Under the pieces are notes generated by a model. It searched no databases. It was not told the origin of the DNA and saw only the letters and a list, made by a program, of their open reading frames with translations. A program made the translations under genes and the position numbers. This document shows positions 14,101 through 24,800 of a stretch of 64,000 bases of DNA, one piece after another. The stretch comes from Halichoerus grypus. Taxonomy: Eukaryota; Chordata; Mammalia; Carnivora; Phocidae. The stretch lies in contig NC_135713.1 of NCBI RefSeq assembly GCF_964656455.1, positions 189,218,187-189,282,186 of the forward strand, in the 5' to 3' direction. How positions within the stretch are numbered: the first letter of the stretch is position 1; each line of letters starts with the position of its first letter.

Positions 14101-15191
14101 AAGCGCAACAAAGCAAAGCTAGTATGTGACTTACTGTAAGAAGAAGGGCATCGCTTTCCATTATATGCAAACCTGCTCAAGGTCATGTCAAAATCAGAAA
14201 TGACCTAAAAGGCAAAAGAGAGATGCTATCCATATAGGCTCCTACCGGTGTGGCCCTGCCTGGGGGGAAGATTATGAAAGGCAAACCAGCTCAGTAGCCA
14301 GCCAGTGCAGGAGTTAGGAAAGGCCGGCGGGGGGTGGGGGTGGGGGGGGCACGACACGGACGAAGCCTAGGTAGGAGAATCCTAGTTAGTAGAATCCTAG
14401 TTAGTAGTAGCGTGCTAAGCCTGAGGACGCCCAGCCTCTTGCGGGTCGCTGGCAGAGTGGGGACTGAAGAATCAGGACCCCCTTTGACTCTTAGCCTTGC
14501 CATCTCATTGCCTTGGGTCCCTTCCGAGGTGACCCATGTCCACATCTGCAACTTCCTGGGGAGCCCGCTGACCGGGCTAGTGTGGAAACAAGGCCCCAGG
14601 GCCTGGTGCTTTCTACCTAGTAAGAGGAAGCAGCAGCTGGTCATGACTGACAAATTTGAAATGTAGGTTTTCCGGCAGGTGGGCTCTAACCCAGGGCAAT
14701 CAGGCGGAGCAACCTGCTTGCCCTCAGGCCGCTGGCCATTTCTAGGGGCTCAGGGCCGGCAGCGTCCGCGGCAGCGCGGGCAGGCCCCTTGGGCGGGTCA
14801 CCTCCCCAGCCGCCCCACCTCGCCCCGGCCGTACCTGCAAGCGGTCTCCCCCGCCCCTGCGGAGGGCGCCCACGATCTCCTGCACCCGCCCGGGCTGCCG
14901 CATCAGGACCGTGGCCTTCATCAGGGTGCTCACCTGTCCCGAGACCCGAGAGAAGCGCTGACCCCGGCGCCGCGCTGGGCTCAGCGGGAGCCCGGGGCCG
15001 GCTCCGCAGCCCTGCGAGGCCGGGCCGGGGCGCGCGGGGCGCGCAGGGGGGCGCTCCGGGCCAGCCCGGGGCGCCTACTGGCCGGGGTGGCGCGGCGGGG
15101 CCCAGGTGGCCCGCTGGGGGCCTCGGAGCGCCCCGGGGGTCGGGGCCCGCCCCACGTCGGACGCTTCCTCCCGCCTCACCTCCTCCGCCAT
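5165..15191 (-). CDS. NT5C3B: NT5C3B, 7-methylguanosine phosphate-specific 5'-nucleotidase
   Basis: Cytosolic HAD-family nucleotidase (cN-IIIB) that removes phosphate from m7GMP and CMP, clearing cap breakdown product. Nine coding exons in transcript order: 15180-15191, 14835-14933, 14135-14204, 14001-14047, 10797-10882, 10140-10229, 7203-7365, 6143-6343, 5165-5299. They total 903 nt, i.e. 300 aa plus stop, equal to the long human form. HAD motif I is SDFDMTL with nucleophile D41 and acid/base D43; motif II is FSAGIGD near S156; motif III is [14 protein letters not shown] with D230 and D234. W105-W106 precede TKAHDLL. The start ATG has G at -3 and +4, and its first exon holds only MAEE. It lies head-to-head with KLHL10 and tail-to-tail with FKBP10. 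NT5C3A is the main alternative, but the [14 protein letters not shown]-terminus and the synteny fit NT5C3B. Confidence 0.96.
5810..5960 (+). repeat. MIR relic
   Basis: GGTTTCCCCATCTGTAAATT followed by a GGACTAAACGGGT-like 3' part, matching the MIR core. Lies in the last intron of NT5C3B. Confidence 0.55.
6475..6690 (-). mobile_element. hAT-like DNA transposon remnant, copy 1
   Basis: CCAAATGTGGCC, GGAACACAGCCAG, CTACTACCTGGCC and CCCCTGAT mark the common non-autonomous element with CAGGGGTCGGCAAAC-like ends. I assign it to hAT/Charlie from memory of the consensus. The same element recurs at about 16.84 and 50.49 kb. Confidence 0.6.
7452..7893 (-). mobile_element. Can-SINE interrupted by another Can-SINE
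   Basis: The minus-strand copy begins TTTTTAAAGATTTATT, is broken at about 7472 and resumes at about 7697 (AAGATTTGTTTATTTATTTG), ending CGACTGAGCCACCCAGGTGC. The break holds a plus-strand copy; the duplicated AAAGATTT-TTT is its target site. Confidence 0.85.
7472..7696 (+). mobile_element. Nested Can-SINE with (AAAT)n tail
   Basis: Head GGGGCACCCGGATGGCTCAC, CT-rich body and an AAAT repeat tail of about seven units ending AAATCTTTTAAAAAAA. It sits inside the older minus-strand copy. Confidence 0.9.
7926..8103 (-). mobile_element. Can-SINE
   Basis: TTTTAAGATCTTTTATTTATTTG start in minus orientation, GA-rich body, end GACTGAGCCACACAGGTGCC. Confidence 0.9.
8107..8720. repeat. Old L1M-like fragment split by a younger L1
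   Basis: 8107-8164 (TTGAGGTATAAAATACATAC) and 8524-8720 (ACACCCATGTAATTACTAACC) read as one block once the insertion is removed. It resembles the 3' region of mammalian L1M elements. Family assignment is from memory. Confidence 0.5.
8165..8505 (-). mobile_element. 5'-truncated L1 with perfect 18-bp target duplication
   Basis: L1 3'UTR in minus orientation, with a T-rich start (the poly(A) tail), the carnivore L1 3' block with TCTCATGGTTCGTCTCCCCC, and an end at the CTGTGATTCAACAGTCTTGC segment. It is flanked by ttaacatgcactaatctt at 8147-8164 and 8506-8523, identical in both copies, so it is a fairly recent insertion. Confidence 0.9.
8930..9733 (+). mobile_element. 5'-truncated L1 3' end, interrupted by a SINE
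   Basis: Starts inside ORF2 (GCAATTGCGCTACTGGGTAT), continues through the ORF2 end and 3'UTR (ACTGAGGGTTGCTGGAGGGG) and ends in an A-rich tail. Target duplication aagaatatggcagcaga at 8913-8929 and 9734-9750. A SINE splits it at about 9070. Not coding as it stands. Confidence 0.9.
9070..9256 (+). mobile_element. Can-SINE inserted into the L1
   Basis: GGATGCCTGGGTGGCTCAGT head and AAATAAATAAAATCTTAAAA tail. Flanked by the identical 19-mer aaagagcccagatgtccat at 9051-9069 and 9257-9275. Confidence 0.93.
11292..11497 (+). mobile_element. Can-SINE
   Basis: GGGGCACCTGGGTGGCTCAG head, CT-rich body, AAATAAATAAATAAAATCTT tail. Confidence 0.92.
11551..11761 (-). mobile_element. Can-SINE
   Basis: Poly(T), TATTTTATTTATTTATTTG, (GA)n, end GAGCACCCAGGCGCCCC. 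GCATTCAGATTTTT is repeated on both sides as the target duplication. Confidence 0.92.
12301..12497 (-). mobile_element. Can-SINE
   Basis: Poly(T), AAGATTTTATTTATTTGAG, end GAGCCACCCAGGCGCC. AAGAATATACTTTTTT recurs on both sides. Confidence 0.92.
12823..13022 (-). mobile_element. Can-SINE with perfect 18-bp target duplication
   Basis: Minus orientation, end CGACTGAGCCACCCAGGCAC. Flanked by taatttgttgcccatctt at 12805-12822 and 13023-13040. Confidence 0.93.
13371..13566 (-). mobile_element. Can-SINE, diverged
   Basis: TTTTTTAAAAGACTTATTTA start, GAGGATCAGAGGGAGAGGGA body, end CACTGAGCCACCCAGGTGC. Confidence 0.85.
14376..14405 (+). repeat. Two-copy 15-bp tandem repeat
   Basis: AGAATCCTAGTTAGT is present twice in direct succession, between NT5C3B exons 2 and 3. 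Confidence 0.8.
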
Positions 15192-15380
15192 GGCGCTCGC
15201 GGCCGGGACGACGGCGCCGGGACAACGACCTCCCCGCGGCCGCACTGCGCACGCGTCGCCCGCAGCCAGGGGGCCGGGTGGACCGCGGGCCCGGGGACCG
15301 GGCGGCGGGCGGGGCCGGGGAGAGGGCGGCGCCCGCGCTGGGCAAGACCCCGGTTGCGGGCTCTGTGTTGAGGAGGGTGA
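14740..15380. promoter_or_regulatory. CpG island promoter of NT5C3B (possibly shared with KLHL10)
   Basis: Very GC-rich, CpG-dense block over NT5C3B exons 1-2. It holds CGCGGCCGC-type sequence, several GGGCGG/CCGCCC boxes and no TATA box near the start codon at 15191-15189. CpG density drops sharply beyond about 15.4 kb. KLHL10 starts at 16084 on the other strand, so the island lies about 0.7 kb upstream of it. Confidence 0.75.
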
Positions 15381-16083
15381 GGGTCCCAAGAGTTGGGGTT
15401 ACCGGGTGCCACCGTCGAGAGCAAAAGCCCTGGCCAGAGGGGTCATTTCCAGACGTAAAGTTTGCATGACAAAAAAAGCCGCAGGAAGGGAAGGGATATG
15501 GAAAACATCCAGAAGGGGCTTAACTGGGCCCACTCCTCATCACAGAAGAAAATGAGCGACTAACACAAGTCCGCAGGGCAGGAAGGCCCTGGACAGCTGG
15601 GCCAGCGTGAACTCTAATCGGCTTTCCTTCCTTCTGCCTTCTCTGACTTGGTTTCCTTGAATTCAGTGTCTGGGGAGCCAAGTGCCCAGCAGTGGAAGAA
15701 GGTGGATGATGCTACACAGATACAGAACTGGGCAAATGAAGTGGGCAACAAAAGCTAGAATGGATAAAAACTCTTATATGGTGTTGGTGGTCACAGTCCT
15801 GCTCCAGATTCAAGGGCTTGGAAGGTGTGGGGTGGTCTTCAGCCTGAATGGTGGGAGAGGGGAGAAGGAAGGAGGACAGGGACAGGAGAGAGTTCCAGAA
15901 CCTGAGAGCACAATCCTGAGAGTGATCTCACTGCGGGCCCAGGATTCTGGAACTTGAGCTGCCTGAAGGGCCCTATATGAAAGATGTAGTAGGGAAAAGG
16001 AGCGACAGCAGGCTAAAGGGGCCCCCCACAACCCTCCCCGACACCCTAGGAGAGCAGCCTCTCTCCGCTGGTCCCAGGGTGCC
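15192..16083. other. Head-to-head interval between NT5C3B and KLHL10 starts
   Basis: 893 bp separate the two start codons. The NT5C3B side is CpG island. From about 15.4 kb it becomes ordinary sequence without a recognised repeat and must hold the KLHL10 5'UTR and promoter. No TATA box or clear cyclic-AMP element was seen close to the KLHL10 ATG. Confidence 0.6.
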
Positions 16084-19000
16084 ATGGAGATGGAGAGCGC
16101 GGCGGCCTCCACACGTTTCCACCAGCCTCACATGGAGAGGAAGATGAGTGCGATGACCTGTGAGATCTTCAATGAGCTTAGGCTAGAGGGCAAGCTCTGC
16201 GACGTGGTCATCAAGGTCAATGGCTTTGAGTTCAATGCCCACAAGAACATCCTCTGTAGCTGCAGTTCCTACTTTAGGTATAACAGGGTTGCCAAACTAA
16301 GCCAAAGGGGGACTTGGGCTCATTCTGAGACATTTTGGTTCATTTCATGTTTCACACTGTCAAATCTGTGGGCTCCTCTAGCCTGGCTCCTTTGTCTTCT
16401 GAAGAGGCACAACTAGGGCCGGAGCCGCCTCTCTGCTTTTCCACTGGATTTCAACCAACTGTTGGTGGGCCAGGTGCTTTTCTCCTTTGATTCTCACCCA
16501 AACCAACCTTCGGGAAGGTTGGACACCCATACTGGATTTCCTACTTAAACCTAGATGACAGTGCCACCTCAGCTGCCCCTTGTGCCCCTATCCCAGTAGA
16601 GACTATCTCAAACAGGGTGATGAATTAACAAGGATTGAGCAGGTGGGAAGGAGGATGCGGGAAAGCACCAAGGAAGTGTTTATCGGAAGATAAAGGGAGT
16701 TTGGGTCACAACCACTGTGACCCAGGAAGTGGCAGAGCTATTTTGTTCATGAGCTGAAAATGTTTGAGTTATCAGTTCCAACGAACATATGATACATGTG
16801 TCCCATCTGTTGCTAAAAATTCTCATTCATCTAGACCTGCAACAGGGTCTACAAAAAGACCAGATAGTGAATATTTTAAGCCTTGCAGGCCATACGGCCT
16901 CTGCCACAATGACTGCACGCTGCCTGTTTTATAGTGGGAAAGCAGCTGTAGACAATACTAAATGAGAGGGCATGGCTGTGTTCCAATAAAATGATTCATG
17001 GATGCTGAAATTTGAATTATAATCCAGGTGTCACAAAATCTATTTTTTCCCCCACTTTTAAAAATGTCAAAAACAGGGGTGTCTGGGCGGCTCAGTCAGT
17101 TAAGCGGTTAAACTCTTGATTTCAGCTCAGGTCATGACCTCAGGGTCGTGAGATGGAGCCCTGCCTTGGGCTCCACGCTAGGCATGGAGCCTACTTAAGA
17201 TTCTCTCCCTCTCCCTCTGTTCCCCCCCTCCCCACTCTCTCGCTCTAAAAAAAAAAAAGTAAAAACATTTTTAGCTTGTAGGTGGCACAAAAACAACAGG
17301 TGGGCCAAATCTGGCCCAGAGGCTGTAGGCTTGCAGACCCCTGCTCTAGAGAAGAATCTGATTTCCGAGCCCATATTCCCTTAAACCATCTAGAAAAAGG
17401 AAGCAAAAATTTGTTAGGGCAGGTTCTTCTGTCTTTTTCAACACCTAAAAAAGTACCTAGGTATACAGTGGGAGCCAAATAAATAGTTCTGGAATAGTAC
17501 ACTGTCAATAATCATTTATTGAGTGCCTATTTTGTGACAGGCACTATCCGAGGTACTAGAAATAAAACAATGAGTAAAAAGATAAACATTTGTGTTCTCA
17601 TGAAGTTTACCTTCTAGTAGGTAATTCAATAAATTCAATAAATAAAAAACATAGCAGATCATAAGTGCTCGGGGGGGAAAAGGAAGGTAGGGAGATTTTA
17701 TTTATTTATTTTTCAAGATTTTATTTATTTATGAGAGAGAGCTAGCATGCACAAGCGGTGGGAAGAGGCAGAGGGAGAAGCAGACTCCCAGCTGAGCAGG
17801 GAGCCTGATTCAGGACTCAATCCCAGGACGCTGGGATCATGACCTGAGCCGAAGGCAGACGCTTAACCGACTGAGCCACCCAGACACCCCAGGTAGAGAG
17901 ATTTTAAACAGGAAGGCGGCAATTTTAAATAGGATAGTTTGCTGACAAAAGTGACATTTGAGCAAAGACTTTAAGGGGGAGGTGGGAGTGAGAAATATGG
18001 AGATCTGCAGCGGGGAGCCTTCCAGGCAGAGGCAACAACATGTACAAAGGACCAAAAATGAAGCACCTCTGGTGTATTCAAGGAAAGCAAGGCTGGTGGG
18101 ACTGGAATGGAATGAGGGGGACGGTGGGAGGAAGTGGCCAGAGAGGTATTACTGGTCCAGACCTCAGAGGACTTTGTACTCCCTGGTAAGCACCTTATAT
18201 TTTACTCTGAGCAAGAAGGGATGTCAGTGGAAGGTTTTGAGTGGAAGGGGTACGTAAACTCATAAGGTGGTTGGGGTAGGACTGTAAACTCTGGCAGTAT
18301 CAAGGGCAGAAGCAGGGGCATCAGAAGGTTGCTCCCAATCATCTAGGCTGGAGATGGTGGTGGCTTGGACTAAAGAGGTAGCAGTAAGAGGTGAGGAGTG
18401 ATGAGATTCTGGGTGTGTGTTGACTGAACGGTACTTATTTAAAAAAGCGTATTGCTCAAGTTTAACTTCCTTAAGCAAGGTTGAGATAGAAGAGACCTAG
18501 GTCTTACTCCTGGCTCTAGATCCCAATTTTTCCACCCACCAAACAGGGAAAAGTTCTAGTTATCATGAGGATAAGAAGAGTGACCAAAGTCAAAGTTCTT
18601 GGCAAGGTTCTCTTGCCCACTGTGTAAAGCACATAGTCTACCCTCCCCCTCCCCTTCCCCATGCCAATTTATTTCCAGCATACTCACCGTGCACTATTTG
18701 GGAAATGTCCAGATTCTCCTCGACAAAAGAAGGTGGGGGGGAGAACCTGGTAAACTGGAGAGAAATGTTTCAGTGGCTGCTAGTTTCTTTCTTTCTTCCA
18801 GAGCTTTGTTTACCAGTGGCTGGAACAACACTGAAAAGAAGGTATACAACATTCCTGGCATTTCCCCTGACATGATGAAGCTAATTATTGAATATGCATA
18901 CACCCGGACCGTCCCTATCACACCGGACAATGTGGAGAAGCTGCTGGCTGCCGCAGACCAATTCAACATCATGGGTATTGTCAGGGGTTGCTGTGAGTTC

Positions 19001-21676
19001 CTCAAGTCGGAGCTGTGTTTGGATAATTGTATCGGCATCTGCAAGTTCACGGACTACTACTACTGTCCCAAGCTGAGGCAGAAGGCCTACATGTTCATAC
19101 TGCACAACTTTGAGGAGATGGTGAAAGTCTCGGCCGAGTTTTTAGAGCTATCAGTCACTGAACTGAAGGATATCATTGAGAAAGATGAGCTCAACGTCAA
19201 ACAAGAAGATGCTGTATTTGAGGCCATTTTAAAATGGATTTCTCATGACCCCCAAAATAGGAAGCAGCATATTTCAGTTTTGCTTCCCAAGGTCAAGTTT
19301 AGTTATTTTTTGTGGGATGCTTAATTGCTCATGTTCGGTTCACTTACCCCGGAGGGACTGTGCGAAGAGCTATATTCAGATGTTTGGCAGCTTCTGGGGC
19401 TGTATTTACATATACTTATATAGAAGGCGTTTCCTAATCTTTGGAATTTTGCAGTTTTTCTTTCTTGACATTGCTAGTTCCTTCTACCCCACTTACATTC
19501 TTTGACCAAAATTCTCCCTGGCAGTGGGGGAAGGAGATGGCAAGGCCTTCAAAAGAATTTTAAAGGGCCCTCCTTTCAACCATTTTTATTCTGTGAGTTT
19601 CCCCAAATCCCAGGTAGAAGTGGGATAGAACACCAAACAGTACTATACACAATTATAGCCATTTGGCGCTAATCTGTGTTATTTTATACAGAGAAACATA
19701 GATGTTCAATGACTGAACAATCACCCCAGCCTTCTCTGGTCTAACAGTACTGCCCAGTGGCCAAGGAAGAGGCTAGCTCTGTGATCATTTGAGGTGCCTT
19801 CTATCTAGCTCATTCTCAGCATCCAAATGTATATCACCTCCAAAAAACAAGGGTTTAAACTGTGAGCTGTAAATTTCAAACACAAAATATGATCCTGCTG
19901 CCATTCAAAGTCAGACTGTAAACGGGGACTTGTGGATATGGGTTTTCCAGGTACCCTCACCTCATCTGACTTTCTGTATTTCTTTCTTAGGTTCGCCTGG
20001 CCCTAATGCATGCTGAGTACTTCATGAACAATGTGAAGATGAACGACTATGTCAAAGACAGTGAGGAATGCAAGCCAGTCATCATTAATGCCCTAAAGGC
20101 CATGTATGACCTCAACATGAATGGACCCTCTAATTCTGACTTCACCAACCCACTCACCAGGCCCCGCCTGCCCTATGCCATCCTATTTGCAATTGGTGGC
20201 TGGAGCGGTGGGAGCCCCACCAATGCCATTGAGGCATACGATGCTCGGGCAGACAGATGGGTGAATGTCACTTGTGAGGAAGAGAGTCCCCGTGCCTACC
20301 ACGGGGCGGCCTACTTGAAAGGCTACGTTTATATCATTGGGGGGTTCGACAGTGTAGACTATTTCAATAGCGTTAAGCGTTTTGACCCAGTCAAGAAAAC
20401 GTGGCATCAGGTGGCCCCGATGCACTCCCGACGTTGCTACGTCAGCGTGACAGTCCTCAGCAATTTTATATACGCCATGGGAGGATTTGATGGCTATGTG
20501 CGTCTCAACACTGCTGAACGATACGAGCCGGAGACCAACCAGTGGACGCTCATTGCCCCTATGCACGAGCAGAGGAGCGACGCGAGTGCCACAACACTCT
20601 ACGGGAAGGTAGGAATGGGGAGGGGGGGGAACATGCCCAGAAGTAATGCTCTTCTTTGTTTTCTGGCGGGTGGATGGAAAATAGAAGAGGCAGTCCTCAC
20701 TTTGCAAGACTAACTCCGTCCTCGAATGACAAAGTGGCCCTTTGTAACTGTCCTTTAAAATTTTACTCATTAAAAAGCGATGTACGCACACATGGGAAAA
20801 AAGAAACTGGACAGACTGGCATCAGAAGGGTCCCCTTGTCACCACCATATACACACCCGTTCTTTCTACTCCCCAGAGGGAATGAGTTCAATAACCTTGC
20901 GCCTCTCTTCACACAGGTCTACATATGTGGTGGTTTTAACGGAAATGAGTGTCTGTTTACAGCGGAAGTGTACAACACTGAGAGTAATCAGTGGACAGTC
21001 ATAGCACCCATGAGAAGCAGGAGGAGTGGAATAGGCGTAATTGCTTATGGAGAACATGTATATGCGGTGAGTTTATCTTGTACCGCACAAAAACGATAAC
21101 CCTCGATTTTTTGTTCGCAAATAGGTTTACACTATTATCGGTAAGCATTTGAAAAGCAATTTTTTTTTCCCCCGTGGAAAATAGTGGAAAGAGGGAGGTA
21201 TGAAATCACTGGTTCCCCCACCCCACCCCCAAAGGCGGCCTCTTCCTCCATGAACAGAAGCCATGGCTAACAGTCAACCATGTTTCCCTTGCTGTCCATA
21301 GGTAGGTGGCTTTGATGGAGCAAATCGACTTAGGAGTGCAGAAGCCTACAGCCCAGTGGCTAATACTTGGCGCACAATCCCCACTATGTTTAATCCTCGT
21401 AGCAATTTTGGCATCGAGGTGGTAGACGACCTCTTGTTTGTGGTGGGCGGCTTTAATGGCTTCACTACCACCTTTAATGTGGAGTGCTATGACGAGAAGA
21501 CGGACGAGTGGTATGACGCCCATGACATGAGCATCTACCGCAGCGCTCTGAGCTGCTGTGTGGTGCCAGGGCTGGCCAACGTCGGGGAATATGCAGCTAG
21601 ACGGGACAACTTCACAGGATTAGCCCTGCGAGATGAAGTAAAGTACTCCGCTTCGACAAGTACCCTACCTGTATGA
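16084..21676 (+). CDS. KLHL10: KLHL10, kelch-like testis CUL3 adaptor
   Basis: Substrate adaptor of a CUL3 E3 ubiquitin ligase, expressed in spermatids and needed for male fertility (family knowledge). Five coding exons, 16084-16277, 18802-19291, 19991-20608, 20917-21066 and 21302-21676, give 608 aa, the human length. Start MEMESAAASTRF in a strong context (G at -3 and +4). The BTB domain starts in exon 1 (LEGKLCDVVIKVNGFEF, AHKNILCSCSSYF) and ends in exon 2; BACK follows (VSAEFLELSVTELKDII, EAILKWI). Six kelch blades: AIGGWSGG, IIGGFDSVDY, AMGGFDGYVR, ICGGFNGNEC, AVGGFDGANR and VVGGFNGFTT, each followed by the usual Y and W. Exon 1 splits R65 in phase 2. The exon 2 donor GTCAAG is weak. Frame intact. 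Confidence 0.97.
16838..17345 (+). mobile_element. hAT-like DNA transposon remnant, copy 2 (split by a SINE)
   Basis: 16838-17075 (AAAGACCAGATAGTGAATAT, GCATGGCTGTGTTCCAATAA) and 17265-17345 (GGGCCAAATCTGGCCC, CAGACCCCTGCTC) are the two halves of the element also seen near 6.5 and 50.5 kb. Lies in KLHL10 intron 1. Confidence 0.6.
17076..17264 (+). mobile_element. Older Can-SINE
   Basis: GGGTGTCTGGGCGGCTCAGT head, body CTTGATTTCAGCTCAGGTCA, short A tail. Nested in the hAT-like element. Confidence 0.88.
17510..18440. repeat. Ancient interspersed repeat, family not assigned
   Basis: TTATTGAGTGCCTATTTTGT, CCTTCCAGGCAGAGGCAACA and GGTGGTGGCTTGGACTAAAG are phrases of a common old mammalian repeat. 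It seems to run across the SINE at about 17.7-17.9 kb. I cannot name the family with confidence. Confidence 0.4.
17698..17891 (-). mobile_element. Can-SINE
   Basis: TTTTCAAGATTTTATTTATT start, end CGACTGAGCCACCCAGACAC. GGTAG-GAGATTTTA on both sides is the target duplication. Last SINE before a 14.7 kb SINE-free stretch. Confidence 0.9.
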
Positions 21677-21755
21677 GCCTCTTCATTTAGCTAATAAAGA
21701 GTCTAAGCAATAAGAATTACTTCTTTTTTTAAATAAATGCAGTGTTTAAACTTGC
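21677..21755 (+). terminator. KLHL10: KLHL10 short 3'UTR with two AATAAA signals
   Basis: AATAAA at 21693-21698, 17 nt after the stop, and again at 21732-21737. Both predict a very short 3'UTR ending near 21.72-21.76 kb, which is common for spermatid transcripts. The next convergent signal, for KLHL11, is at 21900-21905. Confidence 0.7.
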
Positions 21756-21879
21756 AAGAGTACTGGAAAATGTTCAACTTAAGGGAGCCAAGGGTTGGAT
21801 GAATAAGGGAGTAAGAGGGAAGGAAGAAAGCATTTATACCAACAGTGCATCATTAATAAAGAAAAATCACACAGTACAA

Positions 21880-24800
21880 ACCAGCTCTAAAGAAATATGT
21901 TTATTTAAAACTTACATTGAGACAATTAATAGCTTCAACACAGAACAAGATAGCTTTAGGAACATAAAACAAGCTATTTTACAATGTAATGTCTCAAAGC
22001 ATCCTAAATTCTACATCTCCTCTGACTTAAAGGGAGAGAGCCAAGATTATACTTTCAGTAGAGTAGGGGCTTGGATACTGATAGCCCAAAAAACCCACCG
22101 TGTATCAACTTGAACTAAATATGTATTTTACAAATAACTCAATGAGCCCTAGCACATAGATCATAATCTTCAAACATCTAACAAGCTTAATTTTTCACAA
22201 GTGCATTATGCAGGAGGATTAAGTTAACAAGTGCTCTACTGTATGTGCTTCAATGTCAGACATTCGTAATGATGCTCAGAGAGTAAGACAAAAGCCCTAC
22301 CAAGGTAATCAACAAAGCCGTTATTTGGCTGTCTAATTAAATTCCTTGAAGCAAGATGACTACTATATTATGTTATTGTTACTGTACTACTCACTCAACT
22401 ATGAGCTGTTTTGTTTCCAAGGACCAGAACACGTTATGTAGGCATTATAACAGCAACAAAAATGGACTATTCTCAAGAAAGCAACAAACTGGAGTGATGG
22501 ACCGTGCCAAAATGTTTGACAATTAAAGGAGAGACTGAACTGTTTCTCAAATATTCTACAGTTAAATGGCAACCTATAAATACCCTATTTTTCTAGTGGA
22601 GGCAGGGAACTTGCTTCACAATTCTGTGAACTTTCAAAAGACAGGAAGTGTGGCCAACATACCCTCTTTATTTAAGCTTCATTTGACGAAAGTATAAAAA
22701 AAGTCCCTTTAGTTATGCTTGATTAGGCCAAGTAACTAAAACATACAATTTAGCTTACTTGTCTACCTATAGAATAGTCTTATTAGGATTATGAAGCAGA
22801 GAATGAAGTATTTAAACATACCACATGCTACACTAGTCAAGAAACAAAGAAAAAAGTGTGCCCTAGAAACTGCCTTACCAGAGACCTGAAGAGTTTAAAA
22901 AACAAAAGCACACAAATCTTTGATAAACACTACCTTTCCAGCTTCAAACCTGTGTTTTTATATATATTAGTGTTTTAAAAGTTTTTGGTCCCAACAATAC
23001 TATATAAAACTAAGTGATCAAAACAAAACTGGTATCAATGAATTGAGATTTTTTCCTTAGTAAAATATCTTTGAATTGGCACAGCAAAAGCAAAGTTGGA
23101 TATCAAGATATACAAGACTAATCATGCAAACAACTGCAAGTGAAATGTATTACTTAAACACTAAGCTCATGACTGACATTCTCAATAGATACCACAGGTT
23201 TGTTTTTTTAAAGCCATGGTGGGGTAGGTGTAGTTAAAGGATATCCATTCTAAGATATAAATAGCACTCAAAATTATGTATAGGTATTATTTTTTGGTAT
23301 AATCAATTCCTCTCTTTTCCTTCCACAAAACAAAAACAAAAGCAACAACAAGAACAAAAGGTCTGCTTGAATATATGTTAAGCTGTCCTTTTTAAAGCTA
23401 TATTTTTAACTGCTTAAATTACCAAACACACTCTTTCTAAGTTTTCATCAAAACGGAAATTTCTTTCCCAAAGAGCCATTTTAGGCTGGTTAACATAGTC
23501 AGAACCTTTCTAAATACTCTGGAAGTTATTTCCAGTTTAGATTTCAGAATGTCAGCCTTGAACAGATTTAAGCAAATCTGGTTTCCTTCCTTATTAACAA
23601 GTTAGTTAGGATATTTCAGAAACACAAGTTATTGATGTGAAGTCACGCATGTGTGAATTCAAATATGAAAATTAGAAATTCAGTCGTCAGGAAAACCTGC
23701 ACACATCATGCAAGGAAGGACTTACCCCTTCTTTTCAGCCATGGCCTAGGTTGCCTGCTGAGTTAAAAAAAACAACAGTTTCAATCAAGTTTTCAAAACC
23801 AGATTATACCTAAATCTTAGAGGAGTTAGAACTTGTCACATACGTGAAAAAAGACCACCCCCCAAATAACTTGGTAACAACTGTCTCAGAAGACAACGCT
23901 AAGATCCCAAAACCTTACATCACACCTTCTAGAGAGAAACTGCCATTGTAGTGAGCTACTAAATTATTTCACCACCACCAAGAAAAGGAAGTTTGCTAGC
24001 TAGCATAGTCTATCAGAGAGGAGAACATCACTCAATGAGCTTTTCTGTCTCACTTGCATAGACCTCAACTCAGAATTAGCACTTCTCAGAAATGGCTTTT
24101 TTCAAAATAACTACAAATGGAAATTGATAAAACAGTAGAGATGGCACAGGATAATATGTCCTCATACAGAAACAAGACTTGAAGTTTACTACCCCCACCC
24201 CAATCTAAATGAAATGGTTTTAAAGCAGATTTCCAACACATTTATTGACAAACTTTGTCCTAGGCAGGGATACTAATTTAGAAATTTCAGGGAAGTTCTT
24301 GGTATAGAGTCCAAGGGCTAAATATTAATAGTCTTGCAGCAAATTGAGAGCCAAAATTTCTAGTTGTGCTTTTTCTCTTTTGATGTTTGATACAATAAGG
24401 AGGTTAATTATAATGGACTAGGGAAAAAAATAATCACTGCACTTGGAATTCAACTTCTAGAACAATATTCTGGAATGTCTAAGGAGACAGACATTCTGAA
24501 AGAAACAAGAAACATAAAATGGACCCCTTCTGCAAGCCATTAGGGCAGGAGTCCTCTAAGCTGAGTGCTAATTCGTATAAAGTTTGGGAGTGTGTTAGAG
24601 AATCAGAAGAATGCATAAAATAAATAAAAGGTAACTAAAGCAATACATTTTTAAGAGCCATAATTGTGTACCTAAATTTGGTATTCTAGGCTCAAAGTTC
24701 CAATAAAAGCCTAGGGCAACTGGATAAAATAGTAGAACAACCAGGGCTGAGAAACAATAAGGCTTCTCTTTAGCAACATTTCTCGAAATTGTCACTTCCT

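Noticed and set aside
14679..15555. Several 150-230 codon frames on both strands over the NT5C3B CpG island
   Set aside because: Arg/Pro/Gly-rich shadows of a GC-rich promoter. The true exons here are only 12 and 99 nt and are fixed by splice phase.
21742..22113. 123-codon plus-strand frame just after KLHL10
   Set aside because: Lys/Ser/Thr-rich with no motif, it lies past the KLHL10 poly(A) signals and overlaps the end of the KLHL11 3'UTR; probably chance.
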